Source: Chryseobacterium sp. SN22
Lineage (GTDB): Bacteria; Bacteroidota; Bacteroidia; Flavobacteriales; Weeksellaceae
Direction: 5' to 3'
Assembly: GCF_008329705.1 (NCBI RefSeq)
Contig: NZ_VTSX01000029.1
Location: 1-54,503, forward strand
DNA: 54,503 nt
Shown here: piece by piece, positions 15,015 through 22,478 of the stretch
Layout: each line of letters starts with the position of its first letter
How positions within the stretch are numbered: position 1 is the first letter of the stretch
The notes under the pieces: model-generated
The model's database searches: none
What the model was told of the DNA's origin: nothing
Seen by the model: the letters and a program-made list of their open reading frames with translations, nothing else
Made by a program: the position numbers and the translations under genes

Positions 15015-15446
15015 ATGGAAAATACAGAAATCAACAAAGTAAAATTCTTTGCCCAATATTGGGGGCAAAAAGTTTTTATTAATCCAGTCTTATCTCCTAG
15101 CCCAGTAGATAACACTTATATTTTCGATTACTCGGAGCCTGAAGACATCGATCAGGAATATTTAGAACTCAAACCTCTTTCATCAATTACAGATGAATTA
15201 CTTCTAACAGCAATTCAAATTTTGGATTCAAATAATGAATTTACAGAATTGGGTTCTTTACAAATTGGCAGAGAGATAATTCAAATTGTCGATAATATTA
15301 ATTCGGAAGTCGCTAGAAATGAAATTCATCCTCAGTATATATTTCATTTTGCTGATTACCTGCGCTCCAAAGGATACGCATTACCTTGGATGGGATTATC
15401 AGTGAAGCGGCTCGAAGAATACGGATGGATTAAAATCAAAAAGTAA
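15015..15446 (+). CDS. Hypothetical protein
   Basis: 143 residues from the ATG at 15015 (a TTG 15 bp upstream is a less likely start). Acidic, with an aromatic N-terminal strand region and a C-terminal helix. No recognised domain. A perfect hairpin follows its stop. Confidence 0.6.
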   Translation: MENTEINKVKFFAQYWGQKVFINPVLSPSPVDNTYIFDYSEPEDIDQEYLELKPLSSITDELLLTAIQILDSNNEFTELGSLQIGREIIQIVDNINSEVARNEIHPQYIFHFADYLRSKGYALPWMGLSVKRLEEYGWIKIKK

Positions 15447-15450
15447 CACC

Positions 15451-15476
15451 AGAGCCGGTTAAGGCCGGCTCTTTAA
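15451..15476 (+). terminator. Rho-independent-type hairpin
   Basis: AGAGCCGG pairs with CCGGCTCT around a 6-base loop, directly after the stop at 15446. The T-run is short (TTT), so it may act as a partial terminator within the operon. Confidence 0.6.
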
Positions 15477-15487
15477 AGAATAAAAAT

Positions 15488-15622
15488 ATGATCACAACAA
15501 AAGAAATTATAAAAGATTATAAAAGAAATGGTAACAAGCTATTTTCTGAACCGTGGGAGAAGACCTATAAAAAATATAGAAAAGGTAATAATTCTAAACG
15601 AAATAAAAAGCGAAGAAAATGA
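15488..15622 (+). CDS. Small very basic protein
   Basis: 44 residues, about a third Lys/Arg, ending in KRRK. Its stop overlaps the next start (ATGA at 15619), supporting real translation. A nucleic-acid-binding role is plausible from charge only. Confidence 0.5.
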   Translation: MITTKEIIKDYKRNGNKLFSEPWEKTYKKYRKGNNSKRNKKRRK

Positions 15623-15933
15623 AGACTAAATACATTAAAGTAAATACGGCAGACCGGCCGCCGGAGGAAGATGGAAAATACTACACTGAATTAGGACTGT
15701 TGAATTACAATGAAGAAACAGAGTTATTCTATAATTTACGAGGAAAAATAAGACTTGCTGATGAATGCTTTTTAGAAGTACCCGACAAAGAGGAAGAGAT
15801 GAGGGAGATGCTGCAAAGAATGCACAGTGCTTTAACAGAGCTCAGAGATATTGACGAAAATTCTGAAATATTCAGATCTATCATTCCTGAAGAAATCAAC
15901 GAGCTACTTAACGAATTACAAAACAAACCTTGA
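15619..15933 (+). CDS. DUF551-like small protein
   Basis: 104 residues. The N-terminus (TADRPPEEDGKYYTELGLLNYN) has the P-P-E-x-D-G-x-Y pattern of DUF551-like phage proteins, two more of which occur at 20328-20573 and 53888-54115. The C-terminal half is an acidic helix. Function unknown. Confidence 0.6.
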   Translation: MKTKYIKVNTADRPPEEDGKYYTELGLLNYNEETELFYNLRGKIRLADECFLEVPDKEEEMREMLQRMHSALTELRDIDENSEIFRSIIPEEINELLNELQNKP

Positions 15934-15936
15934 CCT

Positions 15937-15955
15937 AGGGCTTCGGCCCTCTTTT
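15937..15955 (+). terminator. Terminator hairpin with TTCG loop
   Basis: AGGGC-TTCG-GCCCT followed by CTTTT, four bases after the preceding stop. The UUCG tetraloop makes this short stem unusually stable. Confidence 0.7.
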
Positions 15956-15963
15956 AAACCATT

Positions 15964-16215
15964 ATGGAGCTTTTAATAAAGTTTCCTGATCAAAGCCAAA
16001 GCTTTACGTCAGGAGTAGAATACGGACGCCTTTATGACCGAATGCAACGCGGTGAAGATTATGTGACAAATAATGGTTTTCCCGTAAGAATAGAGAATAT
16101 GCAGCTACTTAAAGATACAGCTGATAAATTAGGTTATATCTCCAGATTTGGCGCTGAGTATTTCGGTGAATGGATTGAGTTCTCAGCAAGTAAAATACAA
16201 CATTCTAAAAATTAA
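15964..16215 (+). CDS. Hypothetical small protein
   Basis: 83 residues, no recognised domain, signal or membrane segment. It starts 30 bp after the previous gene, just behind a terminator hairpin, so it may depend on readthrough or on a promoter not visible here. Confidence 0.6.
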   Translation: MELLIKFPDQSQSFTSGVEYGRLYDRMQRGEDYVTNNGFPVRIENMQLLKDTADKLGYISRFGAEYFGEWIEFSASKIQHSKN

Positions 16216-16235
16216 AACAATCTAATTAAATAACA

Positions 16236-16472
16236 ATGGAAAATACCGAAACAAATTCAATAGAAATTATAATCAACAATCCGGCAAATACGCTTTCTCA
16301 GTCATCTATTGATCTACTTAGAACAATCGCAAAGCAATCGGCACTGAATAAGATAAAGGCGGATAAATGGGATAAGCTTGATGAAAAAATTGGAGAATTC
16401 TACTTTGATGATGCCGAAGGCGATTTAGTCGACATTGGAGAAATCGCAGCAACTGAATTAGGATACATTTAA
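16236..16472 (+). CDS. Hypothetical small acidic protein
   Basis: 78 residues with a helical middle (DLLRTIAKQSALNKIKADKW) and an acidic C-terminus. Not recognised. A GC-rich hairpin follows. Confidence 0.55.
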   Translation: MENTETNSIEIIINNPANTLSQSSIDLLRTIAKQSALNKIKADKWDKLDEKIGEFYFDDAEGDLVDIGEIAATELGYI

Positions 16473-16476
16473 CCCC

Positions 16477-16501
16477 TCTTCCCCGGTAATGCCGGGGGAG
16501 A
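16477..16501 (+). terminator. GC-rich hairpin without T-run
   Basis: CCCCGG (16482-16487) pairs with CCGGGG (16493-16498), extended by CTC/GAG across a small bulge. No T-run follows, so this may be an RNA-stabilising or attenuating structure rather than a terminator. Confidence 0.35.
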
Positions 16502-16516
16502 TTAAAAAAGAAAACG

Positions 16517-16888
16517 ATGACAAAAGAACAAAGAATTGAAGTAGTGAATGAAATCATTCAAGAAATAGCTGGTAGAGGCCGGAAATTCTTCTCCGGTAAA
16601 CACGGTGTTGCAAAAATCTTATCACGCAACAATAGGCTGTATATGTTTAATGAATACTCAGGGGTGGATATGTTTTTACATACAAAATACGGCTACCCAC
16701 CTAAGAAATGGACCCATGGCGGAACTCTTTGGGGTTTGACAAAGGATTTTATTGCTTATATCCAGACAGGCGAAATATCCAATGGTAAAAACGGTTACGG
16801 AGGCTTGTATAGTCCACATTGGGGATACAGTGAACAAGACATGCAAGAAATTATTAATAAAGCAAAATCTCTTAATTACGTAGTATGA
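16517..16888 (+). CDS. Hypothetical phage protein
   Basis: 123 residues, rich in Gly, Tyr and Trp in its second half (GYPPKKWTHGGTLWGLTKDF, then GYGGLYSPHWGYSE). Globular, no membrane segment, no recognised enzyme motif. The ATGA overlap couples it to the next gene. Confidence 0.6.
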   Translation: MTKEQRIEVVNEIIQEIAGRGRKFFSGKHGVAKILSRNNRLYMFNEYSGVDMFLHTKYGYPPKKWTHGGTLWGLTKDFIAYIQTGEISNGKNGYGGLYSPHWGYSEQDMQEIINKAKSLNYVV

Positions 16889-17361
16889 CCACACAAGAAC
16901 AACTAAATATATACGCGGCCTACTTGCCGTATCAATTACATTGCGAATTAAAAGATGAAGTAGGTACTTATGAAATTACACATTTAAATATTTGCGAAGT
17001 ACAGTGCGATGGTGTTAATACTATTGAAATTCATATTGTGCCTTTGACCCACATTAAACCCATCCTCTACGACCTCTCACACCTCACAAAAGAGATAGAA
17101 CACGAAGGGCGGGTTTTCACTCCGATCGACGTATTCGAAATCACCGACGATCATGACTCTTACTCAGTAGAATATGATCATGGGAATATTAAGCTCATTA
17201 GAGGACTGAAAGCCATCTCAGAAAGCAGCTCATATTATGATATTCAGTTTCTGCCTTTTGAGGTCGTACAGCGGTTAATATCCTGGCACTTCAACGTCTT
17301 CGGCATCCCTGCCGGGGACTTCATAGACAAAGCAACAATTAAAACAGAAAGCAATGATTAA
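16885..17361 (+). CDS. Hypothetical phage protein
   Basis: 158 residues. The segment KPILYDLSHLTKEIEHEGRVFTPID and the later RLISWHFNVFGIPAG resemble a widespread but uncharacterised family of Bacteroidota phages. Its start and end both overlap neighbouring genes, so it is part of one transcript. No function can be assigned. Confidence 0.6.
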   Translation: MTTQEQLNIYAAYLPYQLHCELKDEVGTYEITHLNICEVQCDGVNTIEIHIVPLTHIKPILYDLSHLTKEIEHEGRVFTPIDVFEITDDHDSYSVEYDHGNIKLIRGLKAISESSSYYDIQFLPFEVVQRLISWHFNVFGIPAGDFIDKATIKTESND

Positions 17362-17659
17362 AGGCACAATAACAGTTTCTCAGGAAGAACAAGAGTTAGC
17401 AGTCTCATTAATGAAAGAGATTGCATATGATAACGGTTTCATTAACCGATGGGAACTGGAAAGATATGATGCCAAGTGGATAAACAAGATCGGACCACTT
17501 GCGAAAGCTTTTTTTGATGCAAATCCGGAAAGGCTGACCGACGACGATATTGAGGAAATATGCGCGGGAGAACAGGGTGAAGTTGACGAGACATACGGCA
17601 ACCTGCATGGTTTTAAAGAGCTTTTGGAGTCCCTCAATGACTATTTTAATAACCACTAA
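17354..17659 (+). CDS. Hypothetical acidic protein
   Basis: 101 residues, strongly acidic in the middle (ERLTDDDIEEICAGEQGEVDE) and helical. Overlaps the previous gene by 8 bp. Not recognised; its acidity would allow DNA mimicry, but there is no direct support. Confidence 0.55.
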   Translation: MIKGTITVSQEEQELAVSLMKEIAYDNGFINRWELERYDAKWINKIGPLAKAFFDANPERLTDDDIEEICAGEQGEVDETYGNLHGFKELLESLNDYFNNH

Positions 17660-17668
17660 AAAAAAGCA

Positions 17669-18031
17669 ATGATTAAAGCAAAAGAATTACGATTGGGCAA
17701 CAAAGTTCAAAAGTACGGCAAAACAGTAACTGTCGACTTGGGTGTTTTAGCGAAAATAAATAATGGCAGTGTTGTTTACGAGCCTATCCCTCTCTCTGAG
17801 GAGTGGCTGCTGAAAATAGGCTTTGAGAAAAAGGCGGAACATAATTTTCGTAAGTTTATTTTTGAAAGAGGGATCATTCATGCCTATACCAATAAGCCTG
17901 AAGTAGAAATCGAATTAGGCAATAAGAGTGGTTACTCGTTCGGGTATCCTAAAGTCAAATCCGTCCACCAGCTGCAGAACCTTGTACACTCGCTCACAGG
18001 CGAGGAATTAACCGTAAAACAAGAAGGATGA
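17669..18031 (+). CDS. RIGN-type phage protein, paralogue A
   Basis: 120 residues. It shares a pattern with two other proteins of this genome (41174-41542 and 42651-43049): an N-terminal KELRLGNKV, a middle PLSEEWLLKIGF, and a C-terminal VHQLQNLVHSLTGEELT. The family is common on Bacteroidota phages and uncharacterised. The ATGA overlap couples it to the ASCH-like gene. Confidence 0.65.
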   Translation: MIKAKELRLGNKVQKYGKTVTVDLGVLAKINNGSVVYEPIPLSEEWLLKIGFEKKAEHNFRKFIFERGIIHAYTNKPEVEIELGNKSGYSFGYPKVKSVHQLQNLVHSLTGEELTVKQEG

Positions 18032-18444
18032 ATCTACAGCTTTCATTAAAAAAGAAATGGTTTGACATGACTAAAGCTAGAGTTAAACCCGAAGATTATA
18101 GAGAGATCACTCCTTATTGGTTAAAGCGATTGATGTTTTATTCTTCTCATGGTAGTTTTACTTTAACAAATAGTGAATGGGAAGAAGCATGCTCCGATAT
18201 TCGTTCGGCGTGTCAATCATCATCAGATTTTACAGAACATTTGGAATATCATTTAGACAATTGGTATTTGAAATTTAGATCATATACTACAAACACAATG
18301 ACTTTAGGCTATCCAAAGAAAGGCGATCCGGAACGAACACTATCCCTCGAACACAGAGGCATCGAAATCAGAGAAGGTAATCCCGAATGGGGTGCTGAGC
18401 CTGGAAAAATTTATTTTGTAATCAAACACGGAAAAATCATTTAA
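18028..18444 (+). CDS. ASCH-like domain protein A
   Basis: 138 residues beginning NLQLSLKKKWFDMTKARVKP then EDYREITPYWLKRL, the Lys-Trp-Phe ... Glu-x-Tyr-Arg pattern of ASCH-fold proteins, ending GYPKKGDPE and KIYFVIKHGKI. ASCH domains bind RNA or modified nucleotides. Two more ASCH-like proteins lie at 50720-51058 and 51859-52227. The terminator at 18448 follows at once. Confidence 0.65.
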   Translation: MNLQLSLKKKWFDMTKARVKPEDYREITPYWLKRLMFYSSHGSFTLTNSEWEEACSDIRSACQSSSDFTEHLEYHLDNWYLKFRSYTTNTMTLGYPKKGDPERTLSLEHRGIEIREGNPEWGAEPGKIYFVIKHGKII

Positions 18445-18447
18445 ACG

Positions 18448-18475
18448 AAAGCCCTTACACATAGGGGCTTTTTTC
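18448..18475 (+). terminator. Terminator of the early operon
   Basis: AAAGCCC pairs with GGGCTTT around a 10-base loop, followed by TTTTC. It lies four bases after the ASCH-like gene stop. Confidence 0.75.
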
Positions 18476-18488
18476 TTTGCGAAAACAT

Positions 18489-18496
18489 TAACTTTG
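18489..18496 (+). promoter_or_regulatory. -7 box placed for a leaderless mRNA
   Basis: TAACTTTG (TAnnTTTG), only 3 bp before the ATG at 18500, so transcription would begin at or very near the start codon. No TTG at -33 spacing. Confidence 0.45.
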
Positions 18497-18499
18497 CGT

Positions 18500-18721
18500 A
18501 TGACAAAAGAAGAGCAAGAAGAAGCAATAATGGAAATCGTTCGGGAAAAATTCAAGCGCGACGGCGGAAATAACGGTGTTACCTTCAATTCGTTCGATCA
18601 CATTCTGCAGCTCCCGAGGGATGAACGCAACGAATTCATTGAGCGCATGGCCAAAGAGGGCAAGATCCGGATATTCCAGAGCCTTAATAACATGCGTATC
18701 ACGATGCCGAAGAAACCATGA
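18500..18721 (+). CDS. Hypothetical small protein
   Basis: 73 residues from the ATG at 18500 (a TTG six bases upstream lies in the -7 box and is not a likely start). Charged and helical: TKEEQEEAIMEIVREKFKRD, then a region like a winged helix (PRDERNEFIERMAKEGKIRI). It has its own promoter box behind the operon terminator. Convergent with the next gene, whose stop is directly adjacent. Confidence 0.55.
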   Translation: MTKEEQEEAIMEIVREKFKRDGGNNGVTFNSFDHILQLPRDERNEFIERMAKEGKIRIFQSLNNMRITMPKKP

Positions 18722-19036
18722 TTATCCCGGAATATTTCGGTACAGCTTTTTCCGCTCCTCAAAAAGAAGTTTCTTTGCTTCCGTATCGATCCTATCTGGT
18801 TCGCTATATTCTGGCCAGATAACAAACTTAAACCACATCTTTGCAAACTTACATCCACACATCTCAAAACTTTCGGCTTCGACTTCTATCAAAGCCAACA
18901 TATGACGCTCATAAAGGCGGTTTATAGACTTTCTTTTAATTTCGGGAAAGAACACATCAATCAACTGTTTTTTGCGGCTAGTTTTCAATCTAATATAGTG
19001 ATCAGTAACTTCAATAACTCTTCCTAATATTTCCAT
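18722..19036 (-). CDS. Hypothetical protein
   Basis: 104 residues, basic, opening with a beta-rich segment (MEILGRVIEVTDHYIRL). No membrane segment. It stands alone between a terminator and a convergent neighbour. The upstream gap (19037-19133) holds TTACATTTTGC/GTAACAAAATGC-like sequences but no clear promoter. Confidence 0.55.
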   Translation of the reverse strand: MEILGRVIEVTDHYIRLKTSRKKQLIDVFFPEIKRKSINRLYERHMLALIEVEAESFEMCGCKFAKMWFKFVIWPEYSEPDRIDTEAKKLLFEERKKLYRNIPG

Positions 19037-19133
19037 GCTGTAAAATTGTTACATTTTGCAACAACGGAAAAATAAATCGCGTTCAAAATTGTAACAAAAT
19101 GCAGTTTTACGCTCTTAGAGGGCGTTTCAGGGC

Positions 19134-19162
19134 TCAAAAAATCCCCGGAATAATCCAGGGAT
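19134..19162 (-). terminator. Minus-strand terminator of the accessory operon
   Basis: On the minus strand ATCCCTGG pairs with CCGGGGAT (one internal mismatch) around ATTATT, followed by TTTTTT. It lies 26 bp beyond the stop of the 19188-19394 gene. Confidence 0.7.
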
Positions 19163-19187
19163 AAAATATTAACCATGAAAAAAAATA

Positions 19188-19394
19188 TTATATATCATCA
19201 ATATCCACGTCGCCGTTCTCAACTTCCCAACACAATGTTTTGGTCCCCTTATTGATCCATCCGAAATCATCTCCGTGCATTAAAAGCCATTCTTCTGCTT
19301 CATAAAAATCATTGCATTCGATTTCAATAACGTCGCCATCATCTGATCTTAAAAAATCTCTTTGACCTATGTCAATAAATGAAAATTTGTACAT
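19188..19394 (-). CDS. Hypothetical small acidic protein
   Basis: 68 residues, beta-rich, acidic C-terminus (VENGDVDIDDI) and several Trp. Last gene of the five-gene minus operon starting at 20573. Not recognised. Confidence 0.55.
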   Translation of the reverse strand: MYKFSFIDIGQRDFLRSDDGDVIEIECNDFYEAEEWLLMHGDDFGWINKGTKTLCWEVENGDVDIDDI

Positions 19395-19409
19395 ATCTCT
19401 ATTGTTTAA

Positions 19410-19661
19410 TTATCTCTTTTTCTTTCGTTTCTTCGGGCGTTTGGAGTTGTTACCGGCCCGATGCTTACCGGGGGTATAGCGTTCAGCATCATAAATCGGC
19501 CGAATCAGTTTCGCCAAGTCCAACGGCGGCAAAGGCGGGTTGGGTTTAATTTCAAACTTTTCAGGCGTTACAAGATGTACTTTTTGTTCTAGCATCATTA
19601 ATTCAAGCGAAATGTCAACTCCCGGATGTCCAATAACTATTACTTTTGGTTTGTCTTCCAT
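19410..19661 (-). CDS. Hypothetical protein with basic tail
   Basis: 83 residues. A short alpha/beta start (KPKVIVIGHPGVDISLELMM) precedes a Pro-rich middle and a strongly basic C-terminus (KRPKKRKKKR) that could bind nucleic acid. Not recognised as a known family. Confidence 0.55.
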   Translation of the reverse strand: MEDKPKVIVIGHPGVDISLELMMLEQKVHLVTPEKFEIKPNPPLPPLDLAKLIRPIYDAERYTPGKHRAGNNSKRPKKRKKKR

Positions 19662-19664
19662 ATC

Positions 19665-20129
19665 CTATTCTTTAACCCCTATTAGCTTTAAGGCCGAGGC
19701 CGTGAGGGGTAATCCGTAACTACACAGCCATTCAACATTCTGCTTAACACCATGCAGACCTGTCTTTTTATCGAATGCAATACTTACTTCAAAGTCGTTT
19801 TTTACGCCTATGATTATTTTGCTCTGCCATTCAAGATCAAACCCTTCAAACAAAACCCTTTCTTTGGCGTCTTCAAAAAAGGCTAATTCCTCTTTATATA
19901 ATCTTGAATAATGCTTATGGTTTTTCCATGCTTCAACTTCGTTTAAATCATAAGGTTTGCCGTCTCCGCACACCGGCACAAACATTCCGAGCGTCAAAGG
20001 CTGCCTGAGGAATTTGGTGTAATTGATAACACGGCGCATTGATGCAGCGAGTTCATCGATAGCAGTTTCAGTCGGTACCGATCTACTATATTCTTTTTCT
20101 ACGTACTCCGATAGGGGGATAAGCTTCAT
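19665..20129 (-). CDS. Hypothetical protein
   Basis: 154 residues, mixed alpha/beta; the middle (TLGMFVPVCGDGKPYDLNEVEAW) has a Gly-rich turn. No membrane segment. It lies 3 bp from both neighbours in a compact minus-strand operon. Uncharacterised. Confidence 0.55.
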   Translation of the reverse strand: MKLIPLSEYVEKEYSRSVPTETAIDELAASMRRVINYTKFLRQPLTLGMFVPVCGDGKPYDLNEVEAWKNHKHYSRLYKEELAFFEDAKERVLFEGFDLEWQSKIIIGVKNDFEVSIAFDKKTGLHGVKQNVEWLCSYGLPLTASALKLIGVKE

Positions 20130-20132
20130 GGG

Positions 20133-20324
20133 TTATATTTTTTTAAGTTCTGCTTTTACTGATTCCCAAAATTTTACACTTTCCGACATTTCGTTAAAGA
20201 TAGATTCAGTAATAATCAATTCAACGGCCTGAACGGCACATGCAACAGTGGGGTAATGATCCATTTTGTAATGTGCAGAAAACATCTTCTCATAAATCTC
20301 TCTAGCTTTTTCTTTTGGTGTCAT
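20133..20324 (-). CDS. Small helical phage protein
   Basis: 63 residues beginning TPKEKAREIYEKMFSAHY, a pattern common in small accessory proteins of Bacteroidota phages. It is all-helical with a Cys-containing middle. Function unknown. Confidence 0.6.
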   Translation of the reverse strand: MTPKEKAREIYEKMFSAHYKMDHYPTVACAVQAVELIITESIFNEMSESVKFWESVKAELKKI

Positions 20325-20327
20325 GGG

Positions 20328-20573
20328 TTAAGGATTTGGTTTATTAAAGATTGCCCAATGCGTAATGTGTCCTTCAACACCCATAAACCATGTCCATTCT
20401 TTTTCTCCTACCATCATTTTAAGTCTTGAGTTATCATAAACATCGTCCGTATCAGTATAGATGAGTATTTTCTTTGTCATTAACGGGAAGTCATCATCCT
20501 CTGGCTGAATTAATAATTCTTCGCATTCCTCCGGGAGCCTATCTGTTACTTTTATCCAGTTTAAAATTTCCAT
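20328..20573 (-). CDS. DUF551 domain protein
   Basis: 81 residues with the DUF551 signature: WIKVTDRLPEE at the start, a beta region with acidic loops, and a THWAIFNKPNP end (H-W-x-x-x-x-P). Small phage proteins of unknown function. First gene of the minus accessory operon; its start lies next to the palindromic control region at 20592-20659. Confidence 0.75.
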   Translation of the reverse strand: MEILNWIKVTDRLPEECEELLIQPEDDDFPLMTKKILIYTDTDDVYDNSRLKMMVGEKEWTWFMGVEGHITHWAIFNKPNP

Positions 20574-20591
20574 AAGTATATTTTATAAACA

Positions 20592-20659
20592 CAAATGTAC
20601 ATAATTTTATGTATATATACATATTTTTATGTACTTATTTAAAAATTATTTTATCTTTG
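20592..20659. promoter_or_regulatory. Divergent control region with nested palindromes
   Basis: GTACATAA (20597-20604) and TTATGTAC (20627-20634) are symmetric about the same centre as the inner palindrome ATGTATATATACAT (20609-20622). A minus -7 box TACATTTG (20599-20592) overlaps the left arm. A plus -7 box TATCTTTG (20652-20659) lies 4 bp before the ATG at 20664. This is the layout of a two-dimer operator controlling both directions. Confidence 0.65.
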
Positions 20660-20663
20660 CTGT

Positions 20664-20876
20664 ATGACAGTAGAGGAATACTTGAAGACAAATAAAGCGG
20701 TGAGCGTTTCAGAGGTGGCAAAGTTGATGTTTCCAAACAATAAGACAGCTGCCTTATACCTTACGAATAAGCTAAACGGCACTGCGAAACGATCCTTCAC
20801 AAAGAAGGATGCCGAAAAGGCATTAGGGGCGTTAAAAACCCTTTATGGAAGTATTTCCGATTTGACAATTGAGTAA
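20664..20876 (+). CDS. Small putative DNA-binding regulator
   Basis: 70 residues: TVEEYLKTNKAVSVSEVAKL followed by PNNKTAALYLTNKLNGTAKR and FTKKDAEKALGAL, consistent with a compact helix-turn-helix. It is a single plus-strand gene between minus operons, divergent from the DUF551 operon across the nested palindromes, and closed by a terminator. This is the standard layout of an autoregulating switch protein. Its mRNA may be leaderless (-7 box 4 bp before the ATG). Function inferred from context. Confidence 0.6.
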   Translation: MTVEEYLKTNKAVSVSEVAKLMFPNNKTAALYLTNKLNGTAKRSFTKKDAEKALGALKTLYGSISDLTIE

Positions 20877-20882
20877 AGCAAA

Positions 20883-20910
20883 ATCCCCACTAAAAAGCGG
20901 GGATATTTTT
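20883..20910. terminator. Terminator between convergent genes
   Basis: ATCCCC pairs with GGGGAT, extended by CT/AG across a mismatch; a T-rich tract (ATTTTTT) follows on the plus strand. It serves the 20664 gene and may also stop the lysis operon. Confidence 0.7.
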
Positions 20911-20946
20911 TGCGTAAAGATTTGATTGTAATTTCAATTGCAAAGA

Positions 20947-21459
20947 TTATTCCGCTATGAAAAGGATTTTGTACTGCTTCAATTTGGCCGCCCGATCTGA
21001 AAAACCGTTGGCGTCGCCGATTGCTTTTGTAAGTTTGCCTTTGTTGATCAGATCTGATATTGCGTCTACATTGTCCTGATCAGCGTATTTATTCAAGCCG
21101 GATTTATTCCAGAACCAAAGAGCAGAAGTCATGGCATCGGCTTCTCTTTCCAGCCAATCCGGGTTATTCACGTAATCAATGCCGGTTGCTTTTGATAGTG
21201 CCGTGTAGTTGTACCGTCCGGTGATCTGGATAAGGCCGCGACCCTTGTATTTCAGTCCGTCACCCTTCTGAGTATTTCCTAGATCTTTCCGGAACTCATA
21301 TCTTGCAAAGTAGGAATCTCTGCCTATTTCTTTGAGCCGGGTAAAATTCGCGCTTTCATGCGCCAGCTGTGCGAAGAAATGCGCTAAACGTAACGGCGTA
21401 TTGATCCCGTACTTTCCGAGTAACGTCCTGTAGTTTTTTGATAATTCTAAAGCTGTCAT
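20947..21459 (-). CDS. Endolysin, GH19 chitinase-like
   Basis: 170 residues, one glycoside hydrolase family 19 domain. Motifs: FAQLAHESANFTRLKEIG (catalytic Glu35 and Glu44), KYKGRGLIQITGRYNY (substrate-binding G-R-G-x-I-Q-x-T-G-R), ADAMTSALWFW. It would cut peptidoglycan glycan strands at lysis. It has no signal peptide, so export needs a holin. It is last in a chain of ATGA-overlapping genes with a 30-residue membrane protein and a spanin-like lipoprotein upstream. Confidence 0.9.
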   Translation of the reverse strand: MTALELSKNYRTLLGKYGINTPLRLAHFFAQLAHESANFTRLKEIGRDSYFARYEFRKDLGNTQKGDGLKYKGRGLIQITGRYNYTALSKATGIDYVNNPDWLEREADAMTSALWFWNKSGLNKYADQDNVDAISDLINKGKLTKAIGDANGFSDRAAKLKQYKILFIAE

Positions 21460-21548
21460 TTGTCGATGTAATTTTTAATTATGTAAAAAGCTGTCGCCCC
21501 CGTTACCGCCCCAATTGAGTAGGTGGTGAGCATTAAGAGTGCTGTCAT
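21456..21548 (-). CDS. Tiny membrane protein, holin candidate
   Basis: 30 residues with one hydrophobic segment (LLMLTTYSIGAVTGATAFYII) and a charged end (KNYIDK). Its start overlaps the spanin-like gene stop and its stop overlaps the endolysin start, both as ATGA, so the three are translationally coupled. The size is at the low end for holins. Position beside the endolysin suggests a lysis role; this is inference. Confidence 0.55.
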   Translation of the reverse strand: MTALLMLTTYSIGAVTGATAFYIIKNYIDK

Positions 21549-22072
21549 TTTCGTTTAAAGATTTTCCTGAACCAAATCGGGACGTATTGTTTTAAAAGCG
21601 GCCAGGCAACCGAGCCCGCAATGAATGCCGCAACAATGATCCAGATCATGTTACCAAAGGACAGCCCCGCCCGCTGGACGTCTACCGTCCGGAACGTGGT
21701 CTGTGTTACGTAGTCGGTATGCCGGTAATAAGTCGTTTGGCTCTGGTAGATCGTCTGAACGATATATTTATACAGTAATTTCCGTTCCTGCTTGCTTTCC
21801 GAAAATTCCAGATCGGCAGCCCCGGTCAGGATTAATCCGCTGTACTGCAGCGAATAAGGCGATCCATTAGACGTGATCTTCAAGTTCCGGTTCTCTAGGA
21901 AGTCCGCAAGCGTCATTTCCCCGGTCGTACTGTTCTTCACTGATACATTTGCAGATCCGGAAGCAACACTTTCGGTTTCCGTTCGAGAAGTTTCCTGCTG
22001 TAAGTTTCTTGTTCGGGAGCCACAACCGGCCATTAGAAACACAACCAGGCTAATCCAGATACACTTTTTCAT
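21545..22072 (-). CDS. Lipoprotein with C-terminal membrane helix, unimolecular spanin candidate
   Basis: 175 residues. The N-terminal signal ends in a lipobox (LMAGCGS, Cys17). The middle is a polar Ser/Thr/Tyr-rich region. A C-terminal transmembrane helix (about 140-160, MIWIIVAAFIAGSVAWPLL) is followed by a basic end (FRKIFKRK). An outer-membrane lipid anchor plus an inner-membrane helix in one chain is the architecture of u-spanins, which fuse the two membranes at lysis. Gene order (this gene, tiny membrane protein, endolysin) agrees. Confidence 0.65.
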   Translation of the reverse strand: MKKCIWISLVVFLMAGCGSRTRNLQQETSRTETESVASGSANVSVKNSTTGEMTLADFLENRNLKITSNGSPYSLQYSGLILTGAADLEFSESKQERKLLYKYIVQTIYQSQTTYYRHTDYVTQTTFRTVDVQRAGLSFGNMIWIIVAAFIAGSVAWPLLKQYVPIWFRKIFKRK

Positions 22073-22475
22073 TATTTACGATTTTATAGCGTTTCAAATA
22101 GTAGTCATTTTTGTGGAAAAGCCGGTAAATCCACCCTGCCCGCACAGTATCCGCCCCGTCGTACACTTCAATCTCTTCGACAGGTTCCGTGCGGTTTTCC
22201 GCTTTAGTTCCGACCTTGTTTCGGGAGTAGTCCGTCCGATCCGGCGTTTCAACTTTTGTTCTGCTGATTAGCTTTTTAAACTTCAGGAATACAATCTCCA
22301 AAAGGTTTTCGTTTTCCTTTTGAATTTTTTTATTTTCCTCCATCAGTTTTTTATTCTGTTCTGTTTTTTCCTGAAGAACTTTTGCAAGCTCCACAACCTT
22401 CAGCGAATCTGTTTTTTCCTGCGCGTTTCCGGCTAGACAGAAAAAACTTATCAATAAAAAAAGTAAATTCTTCAT
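22050..22475 (-). CDS. Secreted coiled-coil protein
   Basis: 141 residues. A signal peptide (about 1-19, cleavage after GNAQ) precedes a Lys/Glu coiled-coil (about 20-65) and a mixed C-terminal domain with many Tyr. It overlaps the spanin-like gene by 23 bp. Function unknown; its place in the lysis cassette suggests a periplasmic role during host lysis. Confidence 0.6.
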   Translation of the reverse strand: MKNLLFLLISFFCLAGNAQEKTDSLKVVELAKVLQEKTEQNKKLMEENKKIQKENENLLEIVFLKFKKLISRTKVETPDRTDYSRNKVGTKAENRTEPVEEIEVYDGADTVRAGWIYRLFHKNDYYLKRYKIVNNEKVYLD

Positions 22476-22478
22476 AGC

